Of a stretch of 64,000 nucleotides of DNA, positions 34,859 through 49,195 are shown piece by piece. Position 1 is the stretch's first letter; each line of letters starts with the position of its first letter. The notes below the pieces were generated by a model, which was not told where the DNA came from, did not search any database, and saw nothing but the letters and a program-made list of their open reading frames with translations. Origin of the DNA: Chromera velia (lineage: Eukaryota > Sar > Chromeraceae); assembly GCA_018398765.1 (NCBI GenBank), contig JAHBMJ010003252.1, positions 20,001 through 84,000 of the forward strand, given 5' to 3'. The position numbers and the translations under genes were made by a program.

Positions 34859-36633
34859 CCCGGGGCGAGGCTCGAGGGCAAGAGTGAATCCGAAAGCGTC
34901 GGCTTTTGTGTTCACATGTTTGAGAAACAAAGCACGCCATGTACAGAAATGGACGTGAAACGTCATGGCATCTGCCGTGGCGAAAGGAGGCGAGTCAGAG
35001 GTGCAGAAACAGTTTTAGAAATTGAAATTTGCACCCTGCAGAGAAAGGAGCAAAAACATTGAAGTACAGAATATAAGAAAGATAGAAAAAAAGCAAGACA
35101 ACGAAACTTTTGGAAAGAGCATCCGGTTCTAATTATTATATTGCATTATATTAAATATTTTATATTAATGTAGATTGATGTGTTTGATTGATTAATCAAT
35201 TGATTGAATTGATTGGTTCCGCGTTTTAACAGGATAAATAGCATGCGTCACTGTTATAGGGGTTCATGGCATTTAAGCCATTTTTTGTCTTAAGTTATTT
35301 GACCATTGGTGCGTACACTATAGCTAGTACTACTATGTCCTGGCAATTATAGGAGTAATGAATATACTAATCACCACAGGTTTTTAAAACAGTAGGATTA
35401 GGATTAGGATTAATGTCCGGAGGATTGGCCTCGCACCCCAATGCCGAATGTCCGACGTGCGGCTTCCAGGGAAAGCGCCTAGACGCATCAGACCTCCCTG
35501 GCTGGCCCGCACAGGTCTAGCCTGTGCCGCGAACGGATCACATTGAACAGTTAATCACCTGCGTATGTATGCGAGAGGGCTCACTCCATTCCAAAGCAGG
35601 GTTTGCAAGGGAATGATCCCAGAATAAGTGATAAGTGATAAGTGATTTAGTGGTACCCTTGAGCACTGTCGCCGTTTTGTCTTGTAGAGGTCGCCCCCGC
35701 AAACGGCAAGGGGGTGTGCCCCATCGCTGAGGCTCAGACCATACCCCGTGGCCCGCCTAGAATCTCTTCCAGGCCGTTTTCAATCAACTTCTTTGTTGCA
35801 CACACGCAGCCTAAGCCTTTGCATGTGATATACTTTACATATTACGCTTCTTTTTTAACCAGAAAAGGCACGATCGTCGATTCATTATCACTTGCACGAC
35901 AAGATCAAGATCAAAAGCCCCTTCATAGTTGCTTTCTTGCTGACTTAACAAATGGGATGAAAAGGAAAAAGATGAACATTAGCCTGAGATCAATAAGAGA
36001 AACGACATTGAAAGATTTAGTTTCTTTTGTTTGTCTGTCTGTCTTCCATCCATCTGAACGGGTCGATTTTTCTTTGTTCTTTTCTCTTAAAGGAGTGATG
36101 GGCTTTGATACTCCTCTCACTTCCGGTTGGGTCGGACTCTCTGCTTTTTCGATTCCACACTCAGTGTTTGATGATTCAATAACAAACAAAGATCTGCTAA
36201 AAGAAAGAGATCACAAACCGTCCATACAAATTCTTAGGCCTTCATACTGAGCTTCTAATCGGTTCACCCTTCTTTTCCCCTTTCCGTATTTGGGCCAAGT
36301 AGCACAACCCTTCTCTTCTTATTGGATCTCTTCTTTTTCTTTTTTTCCACTCAAGATGAGGCCCCCCTGACTTAGAGACAGAGAGAAGAGAACAACAACC
36401 GTCGCTCTCATCTTTCTCTCTCTCTCTCTCTCTCTCTCTCCTTCTCTCTCTCTCTCTCCTTCTTTCTCTCTCTCCTGCTCTCTCTCTCCCTCTTGCTCTC
36501 TCTCTCTCTCTTCCTCTCTCTCTCTCTCTCTCTCTCCCCTCTCTCTCTCTTGCCGTCTCTCTCTTTTGCTCTCTCTCTCTCTCTTTCCCTCCCTCCCTCT
36601 TCCTCTCTCTCTCTATCTTTCTCTTTCTTTCTT

Positions 36634-36679
<46 letters not shown>

Positions 36680-37016
36680 TCTCCCTTTCTCTGTCTGTCC
36701 GATGCTTCTATTTCTTCCTTTTGAGTATCATGGACTTGATTAACTCTTAGCTTTTCATTACTTTCAGCGCTGGGTGCAACGGAGATAAAACCCTCTCTTC
36801 TGGTTGGCTCTCTTCATTTCCATTTCCTCATACTCAAGGAAAAACCAGTTGCAATAAAACAGAACCTGGTGCAGAGAATCTATGAACGGACTCCTAGCAA
36901 TATGACAGAGAAAGAACGGGACCAAGTATGACTTCAAAGATGAGGCTAGAATGGAGAAAGCAAATGAATCAATCGAATACAAAAAATTGAACAAGCAAAA
37001 ACATCTTCCCTCTATC
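34859..37016. other. Intergenic, AT-rich then CT-rich
   Basis: Contents: an AT-rich island (35080-35400) with repeated ATTGATT words; three GGATTA units (35393-35412); a GC-balanced block (35420-35740) of unknown nature; short ATAAGTG repeats (35623-35645). The (CT)n tract 36412-36694 comes last. A 178-codon open frame at 35714-36250 has no ATG at its start and no recognisable domain. Confidence 0.45.
36412..36694. repeat. (CT)n microsatellite, about 280 bp
   Basis: Nearly unbroken CT dinucleotides with CCCT and TTCT interruptions. Confidence 0.92.
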
Positions 37017-38074
37017 TTACTTTTTCTTGTTCAGAAAGAGATATCGAAAGGTCTCTCTCGCCTTGTCTCTCACCTCTTCAGGAAATGTTCTTTCACTGCG
37101 AGAGATTGTGTACAAAGTCATGTCTATCTCGTTCCCTTCTCCTCTTCTGTATGCCTCTCTGATCTCTTTCGAAGATAAAGTCTCGAGAGCCTGCAAAGTG
37201 CCTTTCACAACCTGTAGAAGGATTCCATTCCTCATTGGGGATTCCCATTCTTCCGGGATACCCTTCATCCTTTCCACCAGTCCGTCTCCGTGGATACAGT
37301 CCTCGAGGACCTGTAACCCTCCTTGCTGGAGGAAAGCAACTTTCCTTCCTTCGGTCGCGGTTCTCACACTCTCTAAGAGCCTGGCCACAATCACACCACT
37401 AAAACTCTTTTTCATGTAAAGTTTAACTATCTCTTCTGCCCACTTTCTCTCTATTTCAGAAACTTTCACTTGATGGGACTCTCTCTCCATGGAGGTGGCA
37501 AAGCAGCCATGCGAAAGATGCCGAGATGTGGGGGTGGCTTTGGGGTTGGGGCTTGCGGCAGCGCTTGCCTTGTCCGCGGCCTTTGAATCTGGGATCTTCT
37601 TGTTGTTACCAAAGCCTCTTTGACTTGGGCGCCATTTAGGTGCGTCTGCGGAAAGCGCTGCTTGGAATATAGGCTTGGCTTCCACGTACTTTTGCTGGAG
37701 ACGGCATCATGATGATTCTTCATTCTGCTCTTTATGAGATACGTCACGCTTCGTCTGTGCCTCCTGCACTTTTCTCCACTTCTTCTGGGAATATCTCTTT
37801 GACCGGCGCGTCTTCTTTCTTTTCTTCTCTTCTGAGAATTCCTTGCTTGTCTGCAGAGAAGTTTCAGGCAGCGGTTGGGACTCTTTCTCTTGGATAGGCT
37901 GAAGCGTGCAGTATACCCGTTCAACGTCTCCAACAAACACTGATAAACAATCCCTGAGTCTTTCCACAATTGGCAAAGAATACGCACAAGGCACTGTCAA
38001 GAAGTATTGGGTGAGCGAGATGGTTTCCAGCGCTCTGGCACTGAGTTCGGTTCAATGAAATGAAACTCTGCCAT
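37017..38074 (-). CDS. TFIIS N-terminal-domain-like protein, possibly decaying
   Basis: The frame ending at 37017 codes from about 37709 for 230 residues: a low-complexity Ala/Pro/Ser linker, then a helical bundle. The bundle reads VKLYMKKSFSGVIVARLLES, GRKVAFLQQGGLQVLEDCI, ILLQVVKGTLQALETL, then basic LFLNKKK at the end. The L..L..A.....FLQ.GGL..L pattern and the following long helix resemble the TFIIS-N/PNUTS-type bundle of transcription elongation and chromatin proteins; this is a guess by pattern. The same frame continues upstream across a TGA at 37707 into an open basic segment (KKRKKTRRSKRYSQKKWRK) and VERLRDCLSVFVGDVERVY. The nearest ATG (38074, MAEFHF) is in another frame, joining near 38030 only with a one-base slip. 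Either a short intron and indel are involved or the copy is a decaying gene. No close homologue is known to me. Confidence 0.45.
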
Positions 38075-41000
38075 TGACTGCTGAGTCGGAGACGGCTACG
38101 ATAAGAATGCTTCGTTCATCACAAAATCTCCACTGTTTTCACTCGCAGAAAGGTGCCACGAACTCTGTCGATGTTCTGCAGCTCCCAATTCCTACAGACC
38201 AGTGAAGATCTATGCAGGAGTTGAGGTATCTCAAGGTGCACAGAACGGCTCGAAGCGAGTTTCATATTACTAGAGTGATTACTAATAGTTTCCATATTTT
38301 TAGTCTCCCTGGTCCAGTAACTAAAGCAATAGTAGCTGTAATACATCGAAGCTTGTATCACTATAACCTTAAAGAATCTAGTGAAGAATTAGTAGTGAAA
38401 TCACTGGCAGTACTACTAGTAGAATTGTCAGTAACGGTTTTGTCTAGCAATTTTATTTAAAAGCTTCAAGTTTAAAAGTATTATGGCTACTGTTTATTAG
38501 TAAAAGGCTGCTTAAGCGTTCATTTTTTAATAGACGTGTCGATATCACAAAAAGAAACATAATAACCATTAAAACATTTTTTTTCTAGATTTTTTTGAAA
38601 AGTGAAAACCGCATGTGAATTAAATATCCTAAAAAACATCAACAAATATACATTTTCATGAAATTAAAAATAAATCACAGTATATGTTTTTCAAATTCTA
38701 AATTGGTGTTTCAAAAAGGAAAAATTATGACAAAAACTCACCCTGCTTGCATCTAGGCTTGTATGGGGCCACTGCCATGCTAGCTGCCATGGGCTAACTC
38801 CAACTTTTCCACACACCACTGCAGCTGTGGCTGCGTAACAGTCTTTCTTAGCTTTTTTAACGGAAATTGGTACAATCTTTGTTGTACTCCATTTCCTGTA
38901 GAGCGGATCTGTGCACGAATGCCAAATAGACGGATGCAGGCGTGGAATCAGCCAAGCAGAAAAAGACAGAGACTGTCAGACATGATGTCAGTCAGTCAGA
39001 CAGACAGACTGTATGGTTTCTAGTATGGTTTCTTTCCCCCCCATTCTTCATGAACACAACAGACAGACAGACAGACCGACAGAGAGACCGACAGACAGAC
39101 AGACCGACAGAGAGACCGACAGACCGACAGACAGAGAGACCGACAGACCGACAGACAGCCAGACATGCAGGCAGTCAACCACTTCCTTTCCTCACACCTC
39201 AAGCGCCCCCACCAAGAAAAAGTAACCAATGAATCCACCCTTGATGTTGCGACTGCACGCATAGAGAGCGGGGCCGTCTCTGTGAGGAATGAAGGCTGAT
39301 TGGATGTATGCGTCACCCCTTCATTCGAATCCCTGTACTTTTTGCGGTGCTCTTTCTATTCTCTGATTTTACCGCGTTTCCGTCCCCACAACAGACCGAC
39401 TGGGAGATACAGTTTTCTGTCTGTCTTCCCCAACCCACCTAGCCCCCTCAAGCATACGCAAAGAAGCAAGGGGCTGCAGGTGAACGGAGGGACAGAGTGC
39501 GTGATCGCAAAGGGGGGCCGAAAGAAGTAGGAAGGCGGAAGAAGATCAAACAAACCGACTAGAAGGCTGAACAGCGAAACAGATCCCACCCTGAGAGACG
39601 AAAACGGGATCGAAGGGAGAGAGAGAGAGAGCAAAGGGCAACAGAAGATGTGGCTTCATTCCCGTCACGCGTTACAGTTTGACTTTTTCTTGCTGCATGA
39701 CTTTACTACAAACCTTCCAACATGAGGCTTCTCCCCCCCACCCAAGATCCACAAATACAGGAGAAGAAAGGGAGGAAGGAATAAAAAAACGAAAAACGTG
39801 GAAAGATGTGCCAGCACGAAAGGCACAATCACAAAGAAGGTCGTTCCTTTCCTTGCATGGGTGTGTAGTTTTGGTGATGCCTCATCGTCGGCAGACTGCA
39901 GGAAGCGAGAAAAACGGTTTTGGTCAGGCAAGAGCACGACCCCGTTGACGCTTGTTAGACAGACTGTGTCAGGGCTGTTAGAAAAGTTCGTCAGCCTTTT
40001 CTCTCTTCCTCTCAAATGTCTTCCGTCTGTTTGTCGGTGCATTTGCGTGTTCTCCACTTTTCGGTGAAACACGCAAGCATACCGACTTGACGTCCGTTTG
40101 GAAACCAAATCTGCGGTTCATTCTTTCCATTGCGGGAGAATGAGAGAGACTGCATAGGTCGATGACAGGTTTCAAGGCTAAGTAGAGAGAAGTCAATACA
40201 CAGAGAGACAGAAACCCTTTGGGTGCATGACAGAAGAAGAGAGAAGAGAAGGGAAAATTGAGGGTTCAATATTTCAGCGCTCGTTTGTACCGAACGAAGC
40301 AAAACAGACAGTCGATCCATTCTTGTTTGCACCCCCTCTTGCCCCCTTCCCACTTTTCCGGCCCCCTCTCTCGCCCCCCCGTTGCTCTCCACCATTGCAT
40401 ATGAACAGGACTCAGACAGCATGCATGAAGTTCCCTCCGCCTTCCGTCGCATCGAAGGACCCTTGTCCCCCCCTGCCAAGACAATCTCTCCGTCCCAAAC
40501 CGTTGAAGATGGTGATGCTCAAACTGTGGAAACCAAAAAAGGGGCACTTGACAAGAGGTCTGCAAGGAACCCCACAATTGCTGGGCGATGTTTCATGCGA
40601 GGCTAGTCAGAGCTGTGCTGTCAACCAGACAGAAACCATACACCGTCAACAACTCCACCCCTCTAGTCAGACGGTGCCGTTTTCATTATTGTTGCACTGG
40701 TTCTTTCTTTCACCTGATTCCTTCTCTTCCAGTTCTTCATCACAAAAAATCACTCTTTGTCTTTTCAGAGTCTTCTCGGTCACCCTCTTGTCTGGAACTC
40801 GAAGGAGTAAGGGTCTTCGATCGTGTATTCATCCATGCAGTCATTCATTCATCGATTCATGGGTATGAGAGAGAGGAGGAAAAGCAGGAAAGGTACAAAG
40901 AGGTAGGAAAACACGGCATTTCTCTTTTGCTTACCAAGATTTTGGACGAACTCTTTTCACCCCTTCAGAATACGTAGTGACGGTCATGAGTAGAGAAACA

Positions 41001-41158
41001 GACGCAAACAATAGATGAGTATGATGAACGGCAGAACGGACTAAGAGAATCAACGAGACAAGGAAAAAGATAATGCAGAAAGAGATCAAGACATTCCATT
41101 CAGATGAAGGGATGCCTCTTCTCCCCGCCTCCATTCCCTTTCTCTTTGTGTCGCTACT
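38075..41158. other. Long intergenic stretch
   Basis: Contents: an AT-rich island (38440-38740), an (AGAC)n-type microsatellite (39055-39166) and mixed low-complexity sequence. Open frames at 39665-40108 (-) and 40227-40868 (+) lack recognisable domains and supporting splice logic. I see no gene. Confidence 0.4.
39055..39166. repeat. (CAGA)n/(GACC)n microsatellite
   Basis: Tetranucleotide ACAG/ACCG units with regular GAGAGACC interruptions. Confidence 0.88.
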
Positions 41159-44470
<3,312 letters not shown>

Positions 44471-44707
44471 CAACACCTCAGACTCCGCCCATTTAGCACG
44501 AAGACCCCATCAGACCGAACCATCCACGCACTTTGGATCTGCCAGCGTTGGATTGATAGAAAACGATCGATACCCAGAAACACACCAAGAACTCGACCCT
44601 TCTTGGGGCGCAGCGTGCATGGCCGAGCCACACAAAATTTAAAGGGCCCCAGAAACCCCGCGGGCCCCAGCTATACAGCCGCTCGCGGAACATGCAGCTC
44701 AGAGGGC
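44471..44707. other. Short spacer before copia-2
   Basis: The spacer carries the presumed 5' flank of the CMGC kinase. Nothing specific is recognised in it. Confidence 0.4.
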
Positions 44708-45077
44708 AAGGCCAGTCTAGTTTGGACTACTGGCTCCCTTCCGTCCCGTACGGTCTAATGCAATATATTACTGCTAGGTGAGACAATAAGTTCAGTCAGT
44801 CAGTACTTCAGTTCGGTACCTACAGGAAAGTAAGTCTGATAGTCCACCATTCCCACTCCTGGTACTTCTGAATGTTTCTTTCTGATCCAAGTCTCTTTCA
44901 TTTATTTTTCTGCATGCATGTGAAGAATTACTTTTTAAGCTCAATTGCACGTTTTGCATTTTGCTCTCAGTCACTCGCATTCGCGCACGGTCACGCACTT
45001 CCTGACCGGGTCTGACTTTACTGCGTGCGGCGGCGGGATATTCCAAGATCGGCACCGCAAAGGCCGAACTTCAGACA
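44708..45077 (-). repeat. copia-2 3' LTR
   Basis: It matches 57189-57557. Read on the minus strand it begins TGTCTGAAG directly after the purine tract and ends CTAGACTGG, followed by unclear terminal bases. Confidence 0.9.
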
Positions 45078-45652
45078 TTCCCCCTATCCCATCGACTCGC
45101 ATTAAATTTCTTTTTTCTTCCAGACTGTCTCTCAATCAATTGATCGGGATTTTACTTCTGTCAGTCAGTGGTTCGGTCGGTCGGTCAGTCAGTCGGTTAT
45201 TCTACTTACTTGCTTGCCGGTCAGTCAATCTTTCAGTTAGTCAATTCTTTAGTCAGTCAATCAGTCACTCGGTCAGTCAGTCAGTCAGTCAGTCAGTCCT
45301 TTAACCCTTCACTCTGTTAGTCGTTCTGGGTCCTTCACTCACTTCATTCCTTCATTCACTTCATTCCTTCACTCACTTCAGTTGTTCTGTCCTTCATTCA
45401 CTTCATTCTTTCACTCTGTCAGTTGTTCAATTGGTTTTCTTCCTTCTATTCTTTCCTTCATATGGTCAGTCAGTCAGTTGTTCAGTCAGTTGATCCTCCT
45501 TTTTTCTTTTTTATCTCTTCAAGCTTCCTTTCAAGACTTCCACTTTCCAAGTGGGCCCCCTCTTCCAGTTTTGTTCTATCCATTTGCTTGATTTTCTCTT
45601 AGCATATCTTTCGTTCTCTTCTCTTTTTCTATTTCTCTCTCTCTCTCTCCCC

Positions 45653-45694
<42 letters not shown>

Positions 45695-45711
45695 GTCTGT
45701 CTTTCTCTCTG

Positions 45712-45759
<48 letters not shown>

Positions 45760-47254
45760 TTTTCCTTTCTTTCTTTCTTTTCTCACTTCTGTCTCTCTGT
45801 CGCCTGCGAGAGCACCGAGTAGCTGCCAGCGTTCTCGTTCCCCCTTGCTCGAGTAGGTGACTTCCACGCCTTCGTTTTTCCCTTTTTTTTCTTCTTCCAC
45901 CTCTGCTTTCTTTCTTTTTTCTTTTTCAGTCTCTTTTGACCTCTTTTTTTTTATTTTTTCTCATATTCAGAGATTCAGTTCTCCCCATCGCTTCCCGTGT
46001 CCGTGATTCAGAACTCATCGGGTTACGGAGCTTGACTGTGGCTTTGCAGTGACTGTTTAACCTGCCCCCGTCAGGTTAGCGTTGCCATCACTCCCCCTCC
46101 GGGTCCTGCTCACGTTCACTTCTTCTCGGGGTTGCTGTCTCTCCATGTTGACTTTGTATGCAAGATTGCCTACCTGTGTGCGTCTGGTTATGCTTGTTTT
46201 TCCTTTTGATCTCTTTCCCCTCTTTCATTCTTTTCGCATTTGCTTCCTGTCTCTTTTCTTTCCCTGTGTGATTGTCTTGCTTATCCTGTCTATGAGTGTG
46301 TGTTTTCGCCTTCGGATATCGCTCTTTCCTCTTTTTTTTTTTTATTTCTTCCTCCTTGCTCATGCATTTATGTTTTCTTTTCATTTGTTTTGTTATTTTC
46401 TTCTTTCATCTTTTTCTTTTCCTCCCTCTTCTTGTTCTATTATTTTTTTTTCTTTTTTTCTCTTCGTTAAACTTTTCTCTTCCGTCTCTTGTTCTCTTTC
46501 TTTTTTTTCTTTCTCCTCTTTGGCCTTTCCCTCCCTCTTCTTCTTCTTCTTCAGAATCTTCTTCTCTTTTTTTTTTCTCTTTCGTTAACATCTTCCAATG
46601 TCTGAGGCTTTCCCTCTGGTTGTCTGACTAATCAGATTCTCTTTCTTTTTTTTTTCCATTTTACATCTGCAGATGTTCGAGGCACTTCCTCTTGTTGATT
46701 GACTAGTCTGACTTTCCTTCTTTCGTTGCCTTATCCTTTCCTTCCCTTGTCTTTCGGAGCTGCCTGTCGCTCTTCTTAAGTTCATTCCCCATCCTGTTCC
46801 CCTTGTCTCCCGCTTTCCTGTCTCCCGATCCCCCAGTTTACAGAGCAGAAACATTTATTCAGGCGTGTCGTTCAGCAACAAACAAGAAGGGGATCAAGTA
46901 ACTTAATTCTATTTGACTCTGAGCATGGATACCGTTTGATTCATCAATCTTTTCCGTTCACGCGCAGACTGAGATGGGATAGAGATTGAGAGAGATAAGA
47001 GACTGGACAAAAAAAGGGTTCAGAGGAGGGAGAGAGATGGATTTTGAGTGAGACGCAGTCGCACGTTCAGGTGGAGTCGAGATGCACACCGTCACTTCCG
47101 TGCATGTCGGAGGAGAGGGGTACAGAGGAGAGTTAGGGCAGTAGTCCAGTATTCAGCAGCAGCTACATGTTGCCTCCATTTCTTCAGATTCCTTTCTTAA
47201 TGCGCAGTATTCCTCATCCCCATTCTTTTCTCCCTTCTTTCCCATCCCTCCTCC
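45078..47254 (-). other. copia-2 3' spacer, pyrimidine-rich on plus strand
   Basis: About 2.1 kb lies between the RNase H stop and the 3' LTR. It carries GTCA-type repeats (45150-45300), TTCA repeats (45330-45420), (TTTC)n (45647-45790) and long T/C runs to 46750. It is purine-rich on the element's sense strand. No ORF of known type is seen. It could be an extended 3' region or accreted simple repeats. Confidence 0.55.
45647..45790. repeat. (TTTC)n microsatellite
   Basis: Tetranucleotide pyrimidine repeat with TCTG interruptions inside the copia-2 spacer. Confidence 0.9.
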
Positions 47255-49195
47255 TTACCACCAAATCGGTTTGGTCAGCCAGTCGGCTCGGTTCAACTCA
47301 CGAGGTGTCCACACGACGTCCCTCAGCATGTCCACCCCCATCCTTCTCATCCCCTGGATCACATAGTCAAGCTCTTTCCGCAGCTCTGGCTCGGCTGTGC
47401 ATTTGCCGGACCGCAGGCTATCATAGACACCTTTCGAGTCTAGATAGAAACGGACCTTTGGGAATTTGCCCGTCAATTCGTCTATGAGGTAGCATGGTCG
47501 CCATGCTTCCCTCACTGTCTGTTTGAGGGCTTCCATCTCTGCTGAGTACGGGTGGTCATGGAGTTTTGTTAACCTTACTGTCTTGAACAGCACTAGGTTC
47601 CATTCATCCCCCTTCTCGTGGCTCCACGTTTCGTCCCCCCAAAACCCTACAGTCCCCTTCCTGACCTCTTTCGTCTTCGGCTTCCTAGAGGCATCCGAAT
47701 AGAAATGGACTGCTCTGCCTTCTGGGAGGAGAGGGCGGATTTCGATTCTCTCCTTCTCCTGCTGCATTCTCAAGATGACGAAGCCTGCGTTTCGCAGGTG
47801 CCTGTGTGTGAGGGTGTGAGTGAATCGCTGCAATTCATCATAGAAGACTCTGCGCTTCCAAAAGAATGATGCAGCCCACCCTAGAATTCCATATGCTGCC
47901 CCATACTCTTCCGTCAGGCTGGTGTCTACTTCTCCCTTTTTCGGCGGTTCCATCATTGATTCGTCCACAGTTACCCTTCTCCCCCCTGCTCTCTGCAGGA
48001 TCTTCTCTGCTTCTATGTCTTTCAGATATGTCTTCTTGAAGAGATACAGCTTTCCCCCTTCCCTCTCCATGTTGATGCCTGCGAATCGGTCGCTTCCTCC
48101 TTCCCCCAACTCTCCTATGGGGCCCAGCTTTATGTTTTTCCCTAGTTGGGTGAGGGTGGTCAGCATCTTCGCCCCTGCTCCCTGAATGTCGTCTACGTAA
48201 TGCACTAGGACTTCTGACGCTGCCCCCCTCTTGCATGGGACCCCATTCTTTATTCCGTCATGACCAGCCCCCTCTCTCCTTACCAGTACTGCCTCCTCTA
48301 CCAATGTGTACTCACCATCTTTTTGCAGCTCGAACTGCAGAGAGAACACAAACAGATTTCTTGCATGCCTTCCTCCATAGTACGCCTTCTCTAAGCGGTG
48401 GATTGCCCCCGGAATAAGTATAACCGCTTTTCTTCTGAGCCCTACCCACTGGTCGTCGTCATACTTCTCGGGAAACGGATTCTCTACGGGAAGTTCAGGG
48501 AAGCCGGCAGGGATTCGGACACCCAAGACCCCGAGGCTGTGTTTGTGCCTGTCTTCGATCTGCTGGAATGCTTTGACGACATCGACGGAGTAGATCACTT
48601 TCCCTATTATGATCATGTAGGGGAGACAAGTCAAGAGAGACTGCTGAGCAAGAACCCCCGTATATGTGTCGTACACCCGTGGGTCTGCCCTTCCTTTGAT
48701 CACCATTCTGTCTTTCTCTTTCTCTTCACCCCCCGGTTTCTTCTTCACTCCTGCATACTCCCCCATGTTGGTGACAGCCACCACTTCCTGCCTCGTCACT
48801 CTCTCACCAAACACCCCGTTCTCCAACAGTCCACAGAATTCATCCAACCTTGACTTCTCAAACCTGCTTGACTCGATCTCTCCCCGGGTGGCAGGTCTGA
48901 GAGACACACCACTTCTGAACATCGTGGCATTGTTCTGCAGGGCTCTTCCTGTTTGCTCTCTCTCCTTCTCCTTCTCCTTTCTCCCCGCCATGCCCCTTGT
49001 CGTCACCCCTTGTGCGATAGAGGGCGCTCTCCTCCCCCCTAACTGCTGTTGTCTACCCATTACCTGGGGTGCCTTTCCTCTCTCCCATTTCTCTCTCTCC
49101 CCTGTGTCTGACGCACTCGCACCCCCCGAGGGGCGTCTGCCTGTTTTGTCAGTTTGGAGGGCTCCTACCCCATCACTCTCGACTCTTCCTTCCAC
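47255..49195 (-). CDS. pol: copia-2 reverse transcriptase and RNase H, open frame
   Basis: 646 codons stay open. The N-terminal 80 residues are basic linker. The RT follows with VIYSVDVVKAFQQIEDR (first catalytic Asp), IHRLEKAYYGG, and VLVHYVDDIQGAG (YVDD box) near residues 335-345. A connection region contains LGWAASFFWKRR. RNase H has VHFYSDASRK, HPYSAEMEALK, RFYLDSKGVYDSL and RADWLTKPIWW at the end. All RT and RNase H acidic residues are visible. The same frame continues upstream through a TAA at 49196, so this is the intact 3' part of a larger broken pol, not a separate gene. The start shown is only the first usable codon after that stop. Confidence 0.92.
   Translation of the reverse strand: MEGRVESDGVGALQTDKTGRRPSGGASASDTGEREKWERGKAPQVMGRQQQLGGRRAPSIAQGVTTRGMAGRKEKEKEREQTGRALQNNATMFRSGVSLRPATRGEIESSRFEKSRLDEFCGLLENGVFGERVTRQEVVAVTNMGEYAGVKKKPGGEEKEKDRMVIKGRADPRVYDTYTGVLAQQSLLTCLPYMIIIGKVIYSVDVVKAFQQIEDRHKHSLGVLGVRIPAGFPELPVENPFPEKYDDDQWVGLRRKAVILIPGAIHRLEKAYYGGRHARNLFVFSLQFELQKDGEYTLVEEAVLVRREGAGHDGIKNGVPCKRGAASEVLVHYVDDIQGAGAKMLTTLTQLGKNIKLGPIGELGEGGSDRFAGINMEREGGKLYLFKKTYLKDIEAEKILQRAGGRRVTVDESMMEPPKKGEVDTSLTEEYGAAYGILGWAASFFWKRRVFYDELQRFTHTLTHRHLRNAGFVILRMQQEKERIEIRPLLPEGRAVHFYSDASRKPKTKEVRKGTVGFWGDETWSHEKGDEWNLVLFKTVRLTKLHDHPYSAEMEALKQTVREAWRPCYLIDELTGKFPKVRFYLDSKGVYDSLRSGKCTAEPELRKELDYVIQGMRRMGVDMLRDVVWTPRELNRADWLTKPIWW

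Noticed and set aside
35393-35412. GGATTA triplet resembling telomere repeat
   Set aside because: Only three units, and not a standard telomere motif; most likely chance or simple repeat.
35714-36250. 178-codon plus-strand open frame
   Set aside because: It starts at GTG rather than ATG, shows no domain, and lies in mixed low-complexity sequence next to a CT tract.
40382-40606. Plausible small ORF (SAFRRIEGPLSPPAK region) on the plus strand
   Set aside because: Composition looks coding, but there is no partner exon, no domain, and overlapping frames are equally open.
44792-45055. ORF of 87 codons within the copia-2 LTR, with an 84-codon counterpart in the other LTR
   Set aside because: The frame is conserved because the LTRs are copies of each other; there is no independent evidence of translation.
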